Source: Pseudanabaena sp. PCC 6802 (GTDB lineage Bacteria; Cyanobacteriota; Cyanobacteriia; Pseudanabaenales; Pseudanabaenaceae). From it: DNA of 64,000 nucleotides. Shown here piece after piece: positions 54,655-62,814 of this stretch. A model generated the notes under the pieces. The model made no database searches. It had not been told where the DNA came from and worked only from the letters and a program-made list of their open reading frames with translations. The translations under genes were made by a program, and so were the position numbers. How positions within the stretch are numbered: position 1 is the first letter of the stretch; every line of letters starts with the position of its first letter. The stretch is taken from assembly GCF_000332175.1 (NCBI RefSeq), contig NZ_KB235914.1, forward strand, positions 689,966-753,965, given 5' to 3'.

Positions 54655-55213
54655 TTTGAGGTCGCAACATTTCACGTACGTTCAAATTCACATCTGGGAA
54701 AGCGATCGGGGCAAGCGCGTCGCGATCTGAAAGAACTTCATGAGTTCGATATCCATCTAGATCGGGATCTCGAAATACGTGCAATTGACGGCTATTAATA
54801 TCCAGCACCCAATAATCGCTAATACCTGCCTGCCCGTAGGAGATCGCTTTGACCTGGCAATCTTTGTTGAGCGTCGTATCGGCAACTTCGATTAAAAGGT
54901 AAATGTCTGATGGAATGGGATGGCGATCTTCGTAGTACAGCGGCTCTGGTCTGAGTACGGCAATATCCGGCTCTGGTTCGGAATAGTCGCTCAGTTGCAC
55001 TGGTTCCTGCGAACGGACTAGTACGCGATCGCCCAAGCGGGCTTCTAGCAATTTCCACAAACGAGTAACAGTGGCACAATGAGGGGCACCTTTTGCTGCC
55101 ATTTTAATAATTTGTCCTGCAATCAACTCAACTCGTTCGCTATCGCTGAGAATACCGGCATCAAACATTTGATGGAATTCTTTAACTGTAATTAATCGTA
55201 TATCTGTCAGCAT
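54635..55213 (-). CDS. Uma2 family (DUF820) endonuclease-like protein
   Basis: 192 residues. Nuclease core: Asp in EPEPDIAVLRP, Glu in LLIEVADTTL, Lys in CQVKAISYGQAGISDYWVLD. The N-terminus (TVKEFHQMFDAGILSDSERV) is a common Uma2 start. Convergent and slightly overlapping with the DUF3326 gene. Confidence 0.92.
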   Translation of the reverse strand: MLTDIRLITVKEFHQMFDAGILSDSERVELIAGQIIKMAAKGAPHCATVTRLWKLLEARLGDRVLVRSQEPVQLSDYSEPEPDIAVLRPEPLYYEDRHPIPSDIYLLIEVADTTLNKDCQVKAISYGQAGISDYWVLDINSRQLHVFRDPDLDGYRTHEVLSDRDALAPIAFPDVNLNVREMLRPQTNDLNS

Positions 55214-55261
55214 AATTACCTCTCAGCAACTACGAATTGGGCGAGCGATCGAGAAACTAAC

Positions 55262-56302
55262 TTAAGAAATTAATAGAGTACCCTGTAGACTAGCAGCATT
55301 GTTATTATCCGCAAAGGTGAGATTTGCTGACAATAGATTACCCGTAGTAACCAGGGGAACCTCCACAATGGGTATAAACGATATCCCAGGGGGAAGTAGA
55401 TAGCCGTAGCTTGACGCTGCGAATCTCAAGCCACCTGAATTAGATGGATCTATGTTTAATGAGATCTGTTCAAAACCATTACCGTCTGGTTTATAAGAGA
55501 AAACTAAACTTTCACTAGTAGTGGTGATAAATCCATCCGCCGACCAACCCGTCCCAGGAGTGACAGAGGCGTTGCTCCATTGACCGGTGGGATTGAGCGA
55601 CGGAGATGTAATACCGCCAGCCGTCGCACCTGAGTCTGCAATCACTCGCAATCTGCGCGTAGCAGTACTACCTTGCAGTTGACTTTGAACTGTACCGACA
55701 TCTACGCCCTGCACTACGGCAATAGTTTGACCTGAGATTTTGTCAACAATCAAGGAATCGCCACCGCTCGCAGTGATATTAAGATTTGCTACATCAAGGT
55801 CGCCCGCAATGACTCCAAATGAATCCTCGGTTCGGAAGTCGGTAATGATATCAGTCCCCCTATTAGCCTGGAGGACGAACACATCGGCACCGGAGCCACC
55901 AGTCAGGGTGTCAACACCGATATCGCCATAGATGGTGTCATCCCCATCGCCGCCATTGATAATATCCTCATTTTGCCCGCCGCGTACGACATCGTTACCA
56001 CCGCCACCATCAACTGTGTCATTGCCAATGTTGCCGTTGACTTGATCGTTACCATCATTACCTTGCACGACATCGTTACCCTGTCCGCCGCGCATGAAGT
56101 CATCGCCACCAGCCCCAGCCACATTGTCATTACCGAGGTTGCCATTAATATCATCGTTTGCCTCGGAACCAGTGGTGTTATCGTTACCTTCGAGCGATCG
56201 CACGGCATTACCCGGCGCGTAGGGGGCACCATTGGCAGGCGATGCAAAACCAGGGAATAGCGTGACGTTGTCGTCACCAGTCGTTAGATCGAAAAATTCC
56301 AT
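55262..56302 (-). CDS. RTX (hemolysin-type calcium-binding) repeat protein
   Basis: 346 residues, no Sec signal. Residues about 35-140 hold nonapeptide-like GGxGxDxxx repeats (GNDGNDQVNGNIGNDTVDGG, GGDGDDTIYGD), which fold as a calcium-loaded beta roll; then ADVFVLQANRGTDIITDF, the usual end of such blocks. The C-terminal 150 residues contain FSYKPDGNGFEQISLNID and look like a beta-sandwich. Probably exported by type I secretion; surface or S-layer-like role is a guess. Acidic, Gly/Asp/Asn-rich. Confidence 0.9.
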   Translation of the reverse strand: MEFFDLTTGDDNVTLFPGFASPANGAPYAPGNAVRSLEGNDNTTGSEANDDINGNLGNDNVAGAGGDDFMRGGQGNDVVQGNDGNDQVNGNIGNDTVDGGGGNDVVRGGQNEDIINGGDGDDTIYGDIGVDTLTGGSGADVFVLQANRGTDIITDFRTEDSFGVIAGDLDVANLNITASGGDSLIVDKISGQTIAVVQGVDVGTVQSQLQGSTATRRLRVIADSGATAGGITSPSLNPTGQWSNASVTPGTGWSADGFITTTSESLVFSYKPDGNGFEQISLNIDPSNSGGLRFAASSYGYLLPPGISFIPIVEVPLVTTGNLLSANLTFADNNNAASLQGTLLIS

Positions 56303-56477
56303 GACTTTTTAGTATTTGCTTATGTTGTTTGAGCGAGACGAGCACCCAGTTACTTTTTCTCCCCTAGGGATACCAAGTCTAGCGAAACGACATTAGCCAC
56401 CCAATTGCGTCAGTATTATTCTAGACAAGCATAGTTATAACTATTCTATATTCTAGGTCAGCGAGTTGGAGATAGGC

Positions 56478-57173
56478 ATGAAAGGTAAACAGGTATTACT
56501 AACAGGTGGGACGGGTGGTTTGGGCACGGGTGTAACCAGGGTATTACTAGCACGAGAGGCTAAGATTACGATTCCCTACGTGAATCTAGCGGAGGTGGAG
56601 CGCCTGAAACAAAGCTTGTCTGCTTCGGAGTTCGAGCAATTACGGTTGGTAGCAACAGATCTGACTGACGAGCGCGAAATTGCTCAGCTAGTCGATGACA
56701 TGGGGCACTTGGACGTACTTATTCACCTTGTGGGTGGTTTTGCCATGGGCAAGACCCACGAATTTAGCTTTGCCGACTGGAAGCAGCAACTCGACCTGAA
56801 CCTGAATACTACGTTCCTGACCTGCAAGCACAGCTTGCGCAAGATGCTGGAGCATAACTACGGTCGGATCGTGACGGTTGGGTCTCGCGGGGCGGTACAG
56901 CCTGCCGGACAGCTAGCTGCCTATTGCGCTGCCAAAGCAGGTGTGGTGGCTCTGACACAGGCGATCGCCGATGAAACCAAAGGTACAAATATTACCGCCA
57001 ACGTGGTTTTGCCCAGCGTCATCGATACACCTATGAATCGGCGGGCCATGGGTGAAGCTAATGCCGATCTTTGGGTTAAGCCGGAGTCGTTGGGGCAAGT
57101 AATTTGCTTTCTTGCCTCCGAAGCCGCCAAGGATATACGGGGGGCAGCCATTCCCGTGTTTGGCAGCGTTTAA
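56478..57173 (+). CDS. SDR family NAD(P)-dependent oxidoreductase
   Basis: 231 residues from ATG 56478, with GGAG six bases upstream; the upstream TTG is not needed. Classical SDR: cofactor motif LLTGGTGGLGTGV, LDVLIHLVGGF (NNAG equivalent), catalytic Ser in VTVGSRGAV and Tyr-x3-Lys in AAYCAAKAG. C-terminal VLPSVIDTPMNRRAM. The substrate is unknown. Convergent with a Uma2 gene, four-base overlap. Confidence 0.93.
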   Translation: MKGKQVLLTGGTGGLGTGVTRVLLAREAKITIPYVNLAEVERLKQSLSASEFEQLRLVATDLTDEREIAQLVDDMGHLDVLIHLVGGFAMGKTHEFSFADWKQQLDLNLNTTFLTCKHSLRKMLEHNYGRIVTVGSRGAVQPAGQLAAYCAAKAGVVALTQAIADETKGTNITANVVLPSVIDTPMNRRAMGEANADLWVKPESLGQVICFLASEAAKDIRGAAIPVFGSV

Positions 57174-57904
57174 ACCGCATCAGGATCGATTCCTAGTGCC
57201 AGCAGGCGATCGCGCAAACGTTGTGCTTCTTGCTCTGCCGCTTCAGCGCGTTGACGCTCTTGCTCGATAATTTGTTTTTGCGCTTGCCATGCCTCAGACA
57301 ATTCGCTAGGAATCAGTAACTTTTCACCTGTATCTTGTCGATAAAACCCGATCGAACCGTCCTCCACTTCTAGTCGCAAACCCAATACTTGACTGGATTT
57401 GTCGGCGATCGCGACGTAAACGGGATCTAGATCTGGATCGGTTTCTTGCAATCGGTAGCCGCGCAACTGTTCGGCGATCCATTCGCCTTTGGGGTCAAAC
57501 AGCCAATATTCCCGAACGCCGATGCTTTCATACAGCATCTTTTTGTGGTCTCGATCTTGGGTTTGCGTCCCGGCTGATGTCATCTCAAAAATGACGCTGG
57601 GTACTTTTCCTGTTTCCCAAATTTTGTAGTTGTCGTAGGGAATTTGCGGGATCTCAAAAATCACCATTACGTCGGGGGCAACGCGCAGGCGCGGGAAACC
57701 CTGGGCGTAGTACAAAAACTGGTCGGCAAGCACGACGGGGGATTTTTCGGGGAAAGCAGCCAGATAATTGCGCAGCACGGCAACGGTGGTAATAATGGCA
57801 TCGGCATGCATGGAGGTTTCTGCCAAGGGTTCACCATCCTCAGAAGGGTAAAAAATGTCTGGTTCGGATTGCTGCGATCGCGTGCTTTCAGCGGCTAGAG
57901 TCAT
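57170..57904 (-). CDS. Uma2 family endonuclease-like protein with C-terminal coiled coil
   Basis: 244 residues from ATG 57904. Nuclease core: Asp in VAPDVMVIFE, Glu in SVIFEMTSAG, Lys in HKKMLYESIGVREYWLFD. A C-terminal coiled coil of Glu/Gln/Arg repeats (QKQIIEQERQRAEAAEQEAQ, RLRDRLLALGIDPD) is a known extension in cyanobacterial Uma2 proteins. Last gene of the minus-strand run with the two ATPases; 118 bases downstream of the STAND-FGE gene. Confidence 0.93.
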   Translation of the reverse strand: MTLAAESTRSQQSEPDIFYPSEDGEPLAETSMHADAIITTVAVLRNYLAAFPEKSPVVLADQFLYYAQGFPRLRVAPDVMVIFEIPQIPYDNYKIWETGKVPSVIFEMTSAGTQTQDRDHKKMLYESIGVREYWLFDPKGEWIAEQLRGYRLQETDPDLDPVYVAIADKSSQVLGLRLEVEDGSIGFYRQDTGEKLLIPSELSEAWQAQKQIIEQERQRAEAAEQEAQRLRDRLLALGIDPDAV

Positions 57905-58022
57905 GACTTTGGCGGATGACAACGTGTATTTATTGTATCGTCAAAAAAATGCGATCGCCTGCGCCGAATAGGGGAGTTTAAAGGAGAAAGAGTAGAAGGT
58001 AAAAGCGCAAAAGTGTAAAGGT

Positions 58023-60776
58023 CTACAAGAGTTCTCGGGCGGAACAGACAACTCGAAAACCGATATCGTAGCTGCAGTAGCCGGCATAGTCGTTGACGCG
58101 ATACGCAGAGCGACAGAAACCAGGATAGTAGTTCCACGAACCGCCGCGCAGCGAATGTGAGGTTCTATTAGGTTCAATCCACGCACTGCCATCGATCGGC
58201 GCTCCCTGATAATTAGCCTTCCAAGTATCCGCACACCGTTCCCAGACATTGCCGTGCATATCGTACATTCCAAAAGCATTCGCTACTTGAAAGCTTCCTA
58301 CAACCGTAGTCTCTTGGCGATAGATGCCTTTTGGTGCCTTTCCATAGGAATGGTTAGCATTGTAATTAGCTATTTCTGGCGATATCGTTTCGCCAAAGTG
58401 GAAAGGTGTAGTCGTCCCTGCCCGACAGGCATATTCCCATTCTGCTTCGCTCGGCAAGCGATATTCCCGTCCCGTTCGTTGCGATAGCTTCTCGCAAAAT
58501 GCTACGGCATCGTTCCAAGAGATACTCTCTACCGGACGATTCTCCCCTTTAAAATGGGAAGGATTCTTTCCCACGATCGCTTGATATTGTGCCTGCGTCA
58601 CGGGGAATTTTCCCATCCAAAATGGATCGATTTGAACTCGGTGCTGAGGGCGTTCGCTATCTTGCTCTTGGCTTCCTGCTTCGGCTCTGGGAGCACCCAT
58701 AAGAAATTCACCACCGGGTATAGACATCATATGGAGACTGACACCATTACCTAAATCCTCGAAGAAGGATTTAGCATTGCCCATTTCGCGCCGAACAATT
58801 TTCCCTTGCGAATCTACATTGACAATATCAAACGTGACAATCTGTATTTTAGGCAAGCCTTCATGGATGTTGTCAAGAATTTCTCTTCCCGCGATCGCGG
58901 CTTGTTTTGTCTCTATTCGCGACTCAATTTCAGCGACATCTTCCGCTGCTAGTCCGAGAACTCGTTGCAGTTCTAGTAAATCCTCTCGCAGTTCACCACT
59001 GAGCGGATATTCGTACTGGATCGCCTCGCGAAATGCCTGTTCGTACTCACGCAGTTGGTAATCTCGATCTGTTTTCAGAATCTCTCGCTCGATCGCTTTG
59101 GCTTCTTCGGGCGATAATCCCAACTCTTCCCGTTGCTTTTCTAACACCCGCCTTCCTACGGGCGAAATTTTGCTGCCACGACTGGCAAAGCGCTCTACCG
59201 CTTCTCGATAAAGACTGCGTAAAGACTCTCTCTGACTCTCGATTTGCTGCGTTACCTGGTGCTCGATCCTGGCGGCATCTGCTAAGTCCAAACCGAGTTC
59301 CTGCCGCAGACTCATAGACTTATGTGCCGCAATCGCAGGCGAATAGGAACCTTGCGTCAGTAATTCCGCAAAACGAAGCTGGTATTGCTGTAACTGAAGG
59401 GCGCGATCGCGATGTTCCTTTGCTTTGAGAGGGTTGACTAAATAAGCGCGATCGAATAGCTCTACAGCGCGATCGATCTGGTACTCTTCCAAGTAGGCTT
59501 CAGCCAGATCGAACATAGCGCTAAAATGATTGGGATTAGCTGACAAAACGCTCTCGTACAAAGGTATTGCCCGATCTGGAGTACCATGCTGTCTCGCCTG
59601 AGTTGCCTCCTCGTACAATCGTTTAGCTTCTAAGTCAACTTCTTCTAATTCCTCAATTCCTCTACGTAAAGGATAGCGTTGGACTAGCCACCGCCTCACC
59701 AGTTCTACTTCTACCCTGTATCTGGGAATCTCAGTACGATCGACTTCTTGGATGTAACCACCAGACACGAGGCGATCGCCTGCCATGCGTAGTGATTCTG
59801 TCATCGCGACACCGTGGGACTCTAGCAATGTTACGGGATCTGAGTCCTGAACTTGAGACTCGGCAACAGCATAGAAAAACACGCGATCGCTAATGTGCAA
59901 TCCATCTCGAAACCAGGCCAGCCCACCTTCACCTAGCTCGATCGCGTCATCAACTGCATCGCGAACGTCCTCAGCCGTTACGACTTCTCTTTCTTCAGCG
60001 CGAGCGCGGTTAAAGACGGCAGCACACATCACTTGGGTAAAGTAAGGATGTCCAGATGTAAGTGCTAAGATCGCTTGAATGGCATCGGGTTCGTAGGTCA
60101 AAATTCCCTTGACGGGTTCGACGATCAGCCGCGTGGCACTGGTCCGATCGAGCAATCCAATTCTTTGATTGGGCGCTCTGCGAAATAGGTGAAGCAATTT
60201 ATCTAAATCTTCTGGCTGACGACCGATTACAGGAATGACAAATAAATCTTGGTATCGTTCTAAAAGCTCCTGCAAATGTGGAAAAAAATGCTCTACCGCT
60301 GCGTCAGGTTGGTAATTATTGAGAACGTCAAATTCGTCGAGCAATAATACAAGAGGTTTGCCTGCAAGAAGTTCAGAGATTCGTGGGAGAAAATCATCCG
60401 CAAAAATATTGTTGTTCGTCGCGATCTGGGATAGCATTTCCCCAGCAGCGTCCCTTGGCAACTCAGTCACATCCATGAGTCGATCCAGGATTTTTGTCGC
60501 CAGATTTTGCAATACCCGCTCTAAAGGTAACTTTGCTTTATCTTGCAGATCGAAGAGAACGAAAACAAATTCACCTTTGCCGACAAAATTAGGGATTTGA
60601 GCCAGCACGGACGATTTGCCAATCCGCCGCTGACCGTGTAGCAAAATTACTTGCTGGTGGTTTTCCAGTTGATCGTGGATAAACTCAAACAGCGATTCCC
60701 GCCCAAAAAATAACTCGGGTTCGGCGATCGGGCGACCGACAATGTAAGGATTTCTCAGTCTAGTAGCTGGATTCAT
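58023..60776 (-). CDS. STAND-like ATPase with TPRs and C-terminal FGE/C-type-lectin domain, candidate DGR target
   Basis: 917 residues. N-terminal ATPase: RNPYIVGRPIAEPELFFGRE, Walker A LLHGQRRIGKSS (48-56), Walker B PLVLLLDEFDVL. TPR-like helices about 385-480 (PDRAIPLYESVLSANPNHFS), a long helical region to about 660, then a formylglycine-generating-enzyme (SUMF1) fold from about 680: IPGGEFLMGAP, NRPVESISWNDAVAFCEKLS, RLPSEAEWEYACRAG, MHGNVWE. Near the end RGGSWNYYPGFCRSAYR lacks the first of the two catalytic FGE cysteines, so ligand binding and not catalysis is expected. The last 35 codons have DGR-variable-region features. Twelve bases follow the AAA partner gene. Confidence 0.92.
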   Translation of the reverse strand: MNPATRLRNPYIVGRPIAEPELFFGRESLFEFIHDQLENHQQVILLHGQRRIGKSSVLAQIPNFVGKGEFVFVLFDLQDKAKLPLERVLQNLATKILDRLMDVTELPRDAAGEMLSQIATNNNIFADDFLPRISELLAGKPLVLLLDEFDVLNNYQPDAAVEHFFPHLQELLERYQDLFVIPVIGRQPEDLDKLLHLFRRAPNQRIGLLDRTSATRLIVEPVKGILTYEPDAIQAILALTSGHPYFTQVMCAAVFNRARAEEREVVTAEDVRDAVDDAIELGEGGLAWFRDGLHISDRVFFYAVAESQVQDSDPVTLLESHGVAMTESLRMAGDRLVSGGYIQEVDRTEIPRYRVEVELVRRWLVQRYPLRRGIEELEEVDLEAKRLYEEATQARQHGTPDRAIPLYESVLSANPNHFSAMFDLAEAYLEEYQIDRAVELFDRAYLVNPLKAKEHRDRALQLQQYQLRFAELLTQGSYSPAIAAHKSMSLRQELGLDLADAARIEHQVTQQIESQRESLRSLYREAVERFASRGSKISPVGRRVLEKQREELGLSPEEAKAIEREILKTDRDYQLREYEQAFREAIQYEYPLSGELREDLLELQRVLGLAAEDVAEIESRIETKQAAIAGREILDNIHEGLPKIQIVTFDIVNVDSQGKIVRREMGNAKSFFEDLGNGVSLHMMSIPGGEFLMGAPRAEAGSQEQDSERPQHRVQIDPFWMGKFPVTQAQYQAIVGKNPSHFKGENRPVESISWNDAVAFCEKLSQRTGREYRLPSEAEWEYACRAGTTTPFHFGETISPEIANYNANHSYGKAPKGIYRQETTVVGSFQVANAFGMYDMHGNVWERCADTWKANYQGAPIDGSAWIEPNRTSHSLRGGSWNYYPGFCRSAYRVNDYAGYCSYDIGFRVVCSARELL
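58045..58150 (-). other. Candidate DGR variable region in the lectin domain
   Basis: Codons for N-Y-Y, F, Y, V-N-D-Y and Y-C-S-Y-D are all NNC or NNT, each reachable from AAC or AAT by changing only adenines. They alternate with fixed CRSA, AG and IGFRVV. This is the pattern of a variable repeat copied from a template with adenine mutagenesis. No template repeat or reverse transcriptase lies in the window. Confidence 0.55.
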
Positions 60777-60788
60777 ACTCCTACAGTC

Positions 60789-62072
60789 CTAAGTTTGGAT
60801 CGCTCCCTTGGGAATTGCTGCCAAAAGCTTGCCAACCCATTCCAAAATAGACGGAACCTTATCTCTATTCTGCCACAGCCATTGAATCGATCTGGTTAAT
60901 TGTTCTGCTTGCTTATGACTCATGAGGTTGAGAAATATTCTCTGGCGATCTTGCAAATCCTTATCGTTACTATTCAAAATCTTTTTGACTACCCACCATT
61001 CCATAATCGATGAGGCAAAACTATAGGAGGCAATATCTTCCTTTAAGGTTTGCTGAAGGATTCCACGCTCCACCAGCACTTTTAATTCGATTTCCTTCTG
61101 ACTGAAAATATTTTTAATATTTCCCAGATCGAAATTTTTGTTCGGCAGCTTCCCCTGCAGTTCTGTCAAAGCCACCAGCATCATCAAACTTTGCTCTAGA
61201 GGAGTGGATAAATCCCAAATCGCTTCAAAAATCTGGAGTGTGGAACCCTGGAAATCATTGGCAAAAGCAGTAGCATCGAGTCTGCCACCCTCTCTCAGCT
61301 TTTCGTATAGTAAGTACCCTGCATTTTGCAATAGCGTGGGATTACCACCCGCCATTTCGCGAATACCTTCCTGGATCGCAGGCGTAATTGGCATCCCTGC
61401 AAACAAAGCCGTGACTTCGCTTTCAGTCAAAGGCTTGAGTTGGCGAAACAGGTAATGGTTGTACCAGGGCGATTTGTCGGGCGTAAGCTTGGGCGATATG
61501 TCGCTAAGTCGTCTCGAAGAAGTCACGAGCATCGAGAGATACTGCCGCTCCTCAGCTAACGAGGCAATGCTGCGACACTCGCTCAAAAATGCTTCTACGT
61601 CTTCTTCAGTATGAGTAGGGTTAGAACGCAGCGCCGTATCGTAATCATCTGCCAGCAGCACCAAATACCTGTTGCATTTTCCTAACTCCCGCAATAAAGC
61701 CAGCACATCATCAGATGTATTACCCTCTTTTTGCAACAAAGTTTCTAAACAGGTTTGTAGCGTTACCTCACCATTTAACTGAGTTTGGATCGATCGCAAA
61801 ACAGTACGCCAAAATTTAGCTGCTGTAAATGGTTCTAGCGCGAGACAGTTAACCCTAGCGATCGCCGCGATCGAGATATTATGTCCCCGTAAATGCCAAG
61901 CTTCAGGCGATATCACATACTTGAGCAAAGAGGACTTGCCCATCCCTGTGCCGCCCCAAATCGCCAGATGGCTGCGGCTAAAAATTTGATCGAAAGCTGT
62001 TTCGACCTCAGACTTGCGCCCTATAAATCGGTCTAGAGCTACTGGTTTACCAACGGTAAAGGGATTGGTCAT
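60789..62072 (-). CDS. AAA/STAND-type ATPase, partner of the FGE-domain ATPase
   Basis: 427 residues. The opening NPFTVGKPVALDRFIGRKSE parallels the start of the neighbouring STAND-FGE protein (NPYIVGRP...FGRES). Walker A AIWGGTGMGKSSLLKY (about 36-51), Walker B YLVLLADDYDTAL, sensor-like LVTSSRRLS; then a helical/winged-helix C-terminal part (GNPTLLQNAGYLLYEKL, ASSIMEWWVVKKI). It has no recognisable effector. Twelve bases separate it from the next gene, so the two are most probably one operon and may form a heteromeric machine. Confidence 0.85.
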   Translation of the reverse strand: MTNPFTVGKPVALDRFIGRKSEVETAFDQIFSRSHLAIWGGTGMGKSSLLKYVISPEAWHLRGHNISIAAIARVNCLALEPFTAAKFWRTVLRSIQTQLNGEVTLQTCLETLLQKEGNTSDDVLALLRELGKCNRYLVLLADDYDTALRSNPTHTEEDVEAFLSECRSIASLAEERQYLSMLVTSSRRLSDISPKLTPDKSPWYNHYLFRQLKPLTESEVTALFAGMPITPAIQEGIREMAGGNPTLLQNAGYLLYEKLREGGRLDATAFANDFQGSTLQIFEAIWDLSTPLEQSLMMLVALTELQGKLPNKNFDLGNIKNIFSQKEIELKVLVERGILQQTLKEDIASYSFASSIMEWWVVKKILNSNDKDLQDRQRIFLNLMSHKQAEQLTRSIQWLWQNRDKVPSILEWVGKLLAAIPKGAIQT

Positions 62073-62152
62073 AGCGATCGCCTAATTTCCCCAAAATGTG
62101 TTCGCGAGGGAGACAAAAATTACTGGTTACTGCAAAAATAATACCGCCAAAA

Positions 62153-62800
62153 TCATTCAAGCTGTTCGCGAACCCAATGCAAAAATTCCCTTCTTACTGC
62201 ACTCATGGGTATTTCATTACTGCGAGCCAAACACTGTGAGATGCGATCGGCGATCGGCAAATTAGGGAATAGCAGGCTATGCGGCAATGTAACGTACTTG
62301 CCATCCTGCCAAACACTAATTGTTAACTTGCCATCTTTGTAGCGCCAAATCTCGGCAACACCCAGGGCTTCATAGGCGCTTATCTGAGTATTGGAAGTGA
62401 GATCGACCTCTATTACCAGATCGGGCGGTGGATCGATGTTTAGATCGAGCCGTTTTTTGCCGATCGCCGCCGCGTAGTTTTTGATGTAAAAGCAGTCATC
62501 CGGCTCGATGCCTGCTTTCATCATTTGTTTCTTAAAGGTGGAAGAACCCAGTGATTCCCACTCTTGCCCCAATTCGTCAAGCAAAATTTTGAGCAGATCG
62601 CCAATAATCACCTTAGCTCGCTCGTGTTCTGGTAGTGGCATCCGTATCTCTAGTGTTTCACCATAATAAGCAATGCGGGCGGCGCGGCGATCGCCTAATT
62701 CCTCTAGAATCTCTTCAAATTCCGACCATGTGATGTCGTGCAGGACGGCGCGCTGCCCTGGCAGCACTTCAATTTGACTGATTCGCACCTGCACGACCAT
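62153..62800 (-). CDS. Uma2 family endonuclease-like protein
   Basis: 215 residues. LHDITWSEFEEILEELGDRR start; core Asp in DPPPDLVIEVDLTSN, Glu in VIEVD, and AYEALGVAEIWRYKDGKL. The Lys normally found before the final helix is not obvious (NTQISAYEALG), so activity may be reduced. It is first of the four-gene minus-strand run (Uma2, AAA, STAND-FGE, Uma2), 80 bases upstream of the AAA gene and 14 bases after the UDP-glucose dehydrogenase gene. Confidence 0.9.
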   Translation of the reverse strand: MVVQVRISQIEVLPGQRAVLHDITWSEFEEILEELGDRRAARIAYYGETLEIRMPLPEHERAKVIIGDLLKILLDELGQEWESLGSSTFKKQMMKAGIEPDDCFYIKNYAAAIGKKRLDLNIDPPPDLVIEVDLTSNTQISAYEALGVAEIWRYKDGKLTISVWQDGKYVTLPHSLLFPNLPIADRISQCLARSNEIPMSAVRREFLHWVREQLE

Positions 62801-62814
62801 CTTGTTGTGGTTCC

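Noticed and set aside
55903-56277. Minus- and plus-strand ORFs across the RTX repeats
   Set aside because: Out-of-frame shadows of the glycine/aspartate repeats with biased, repetitive composition.
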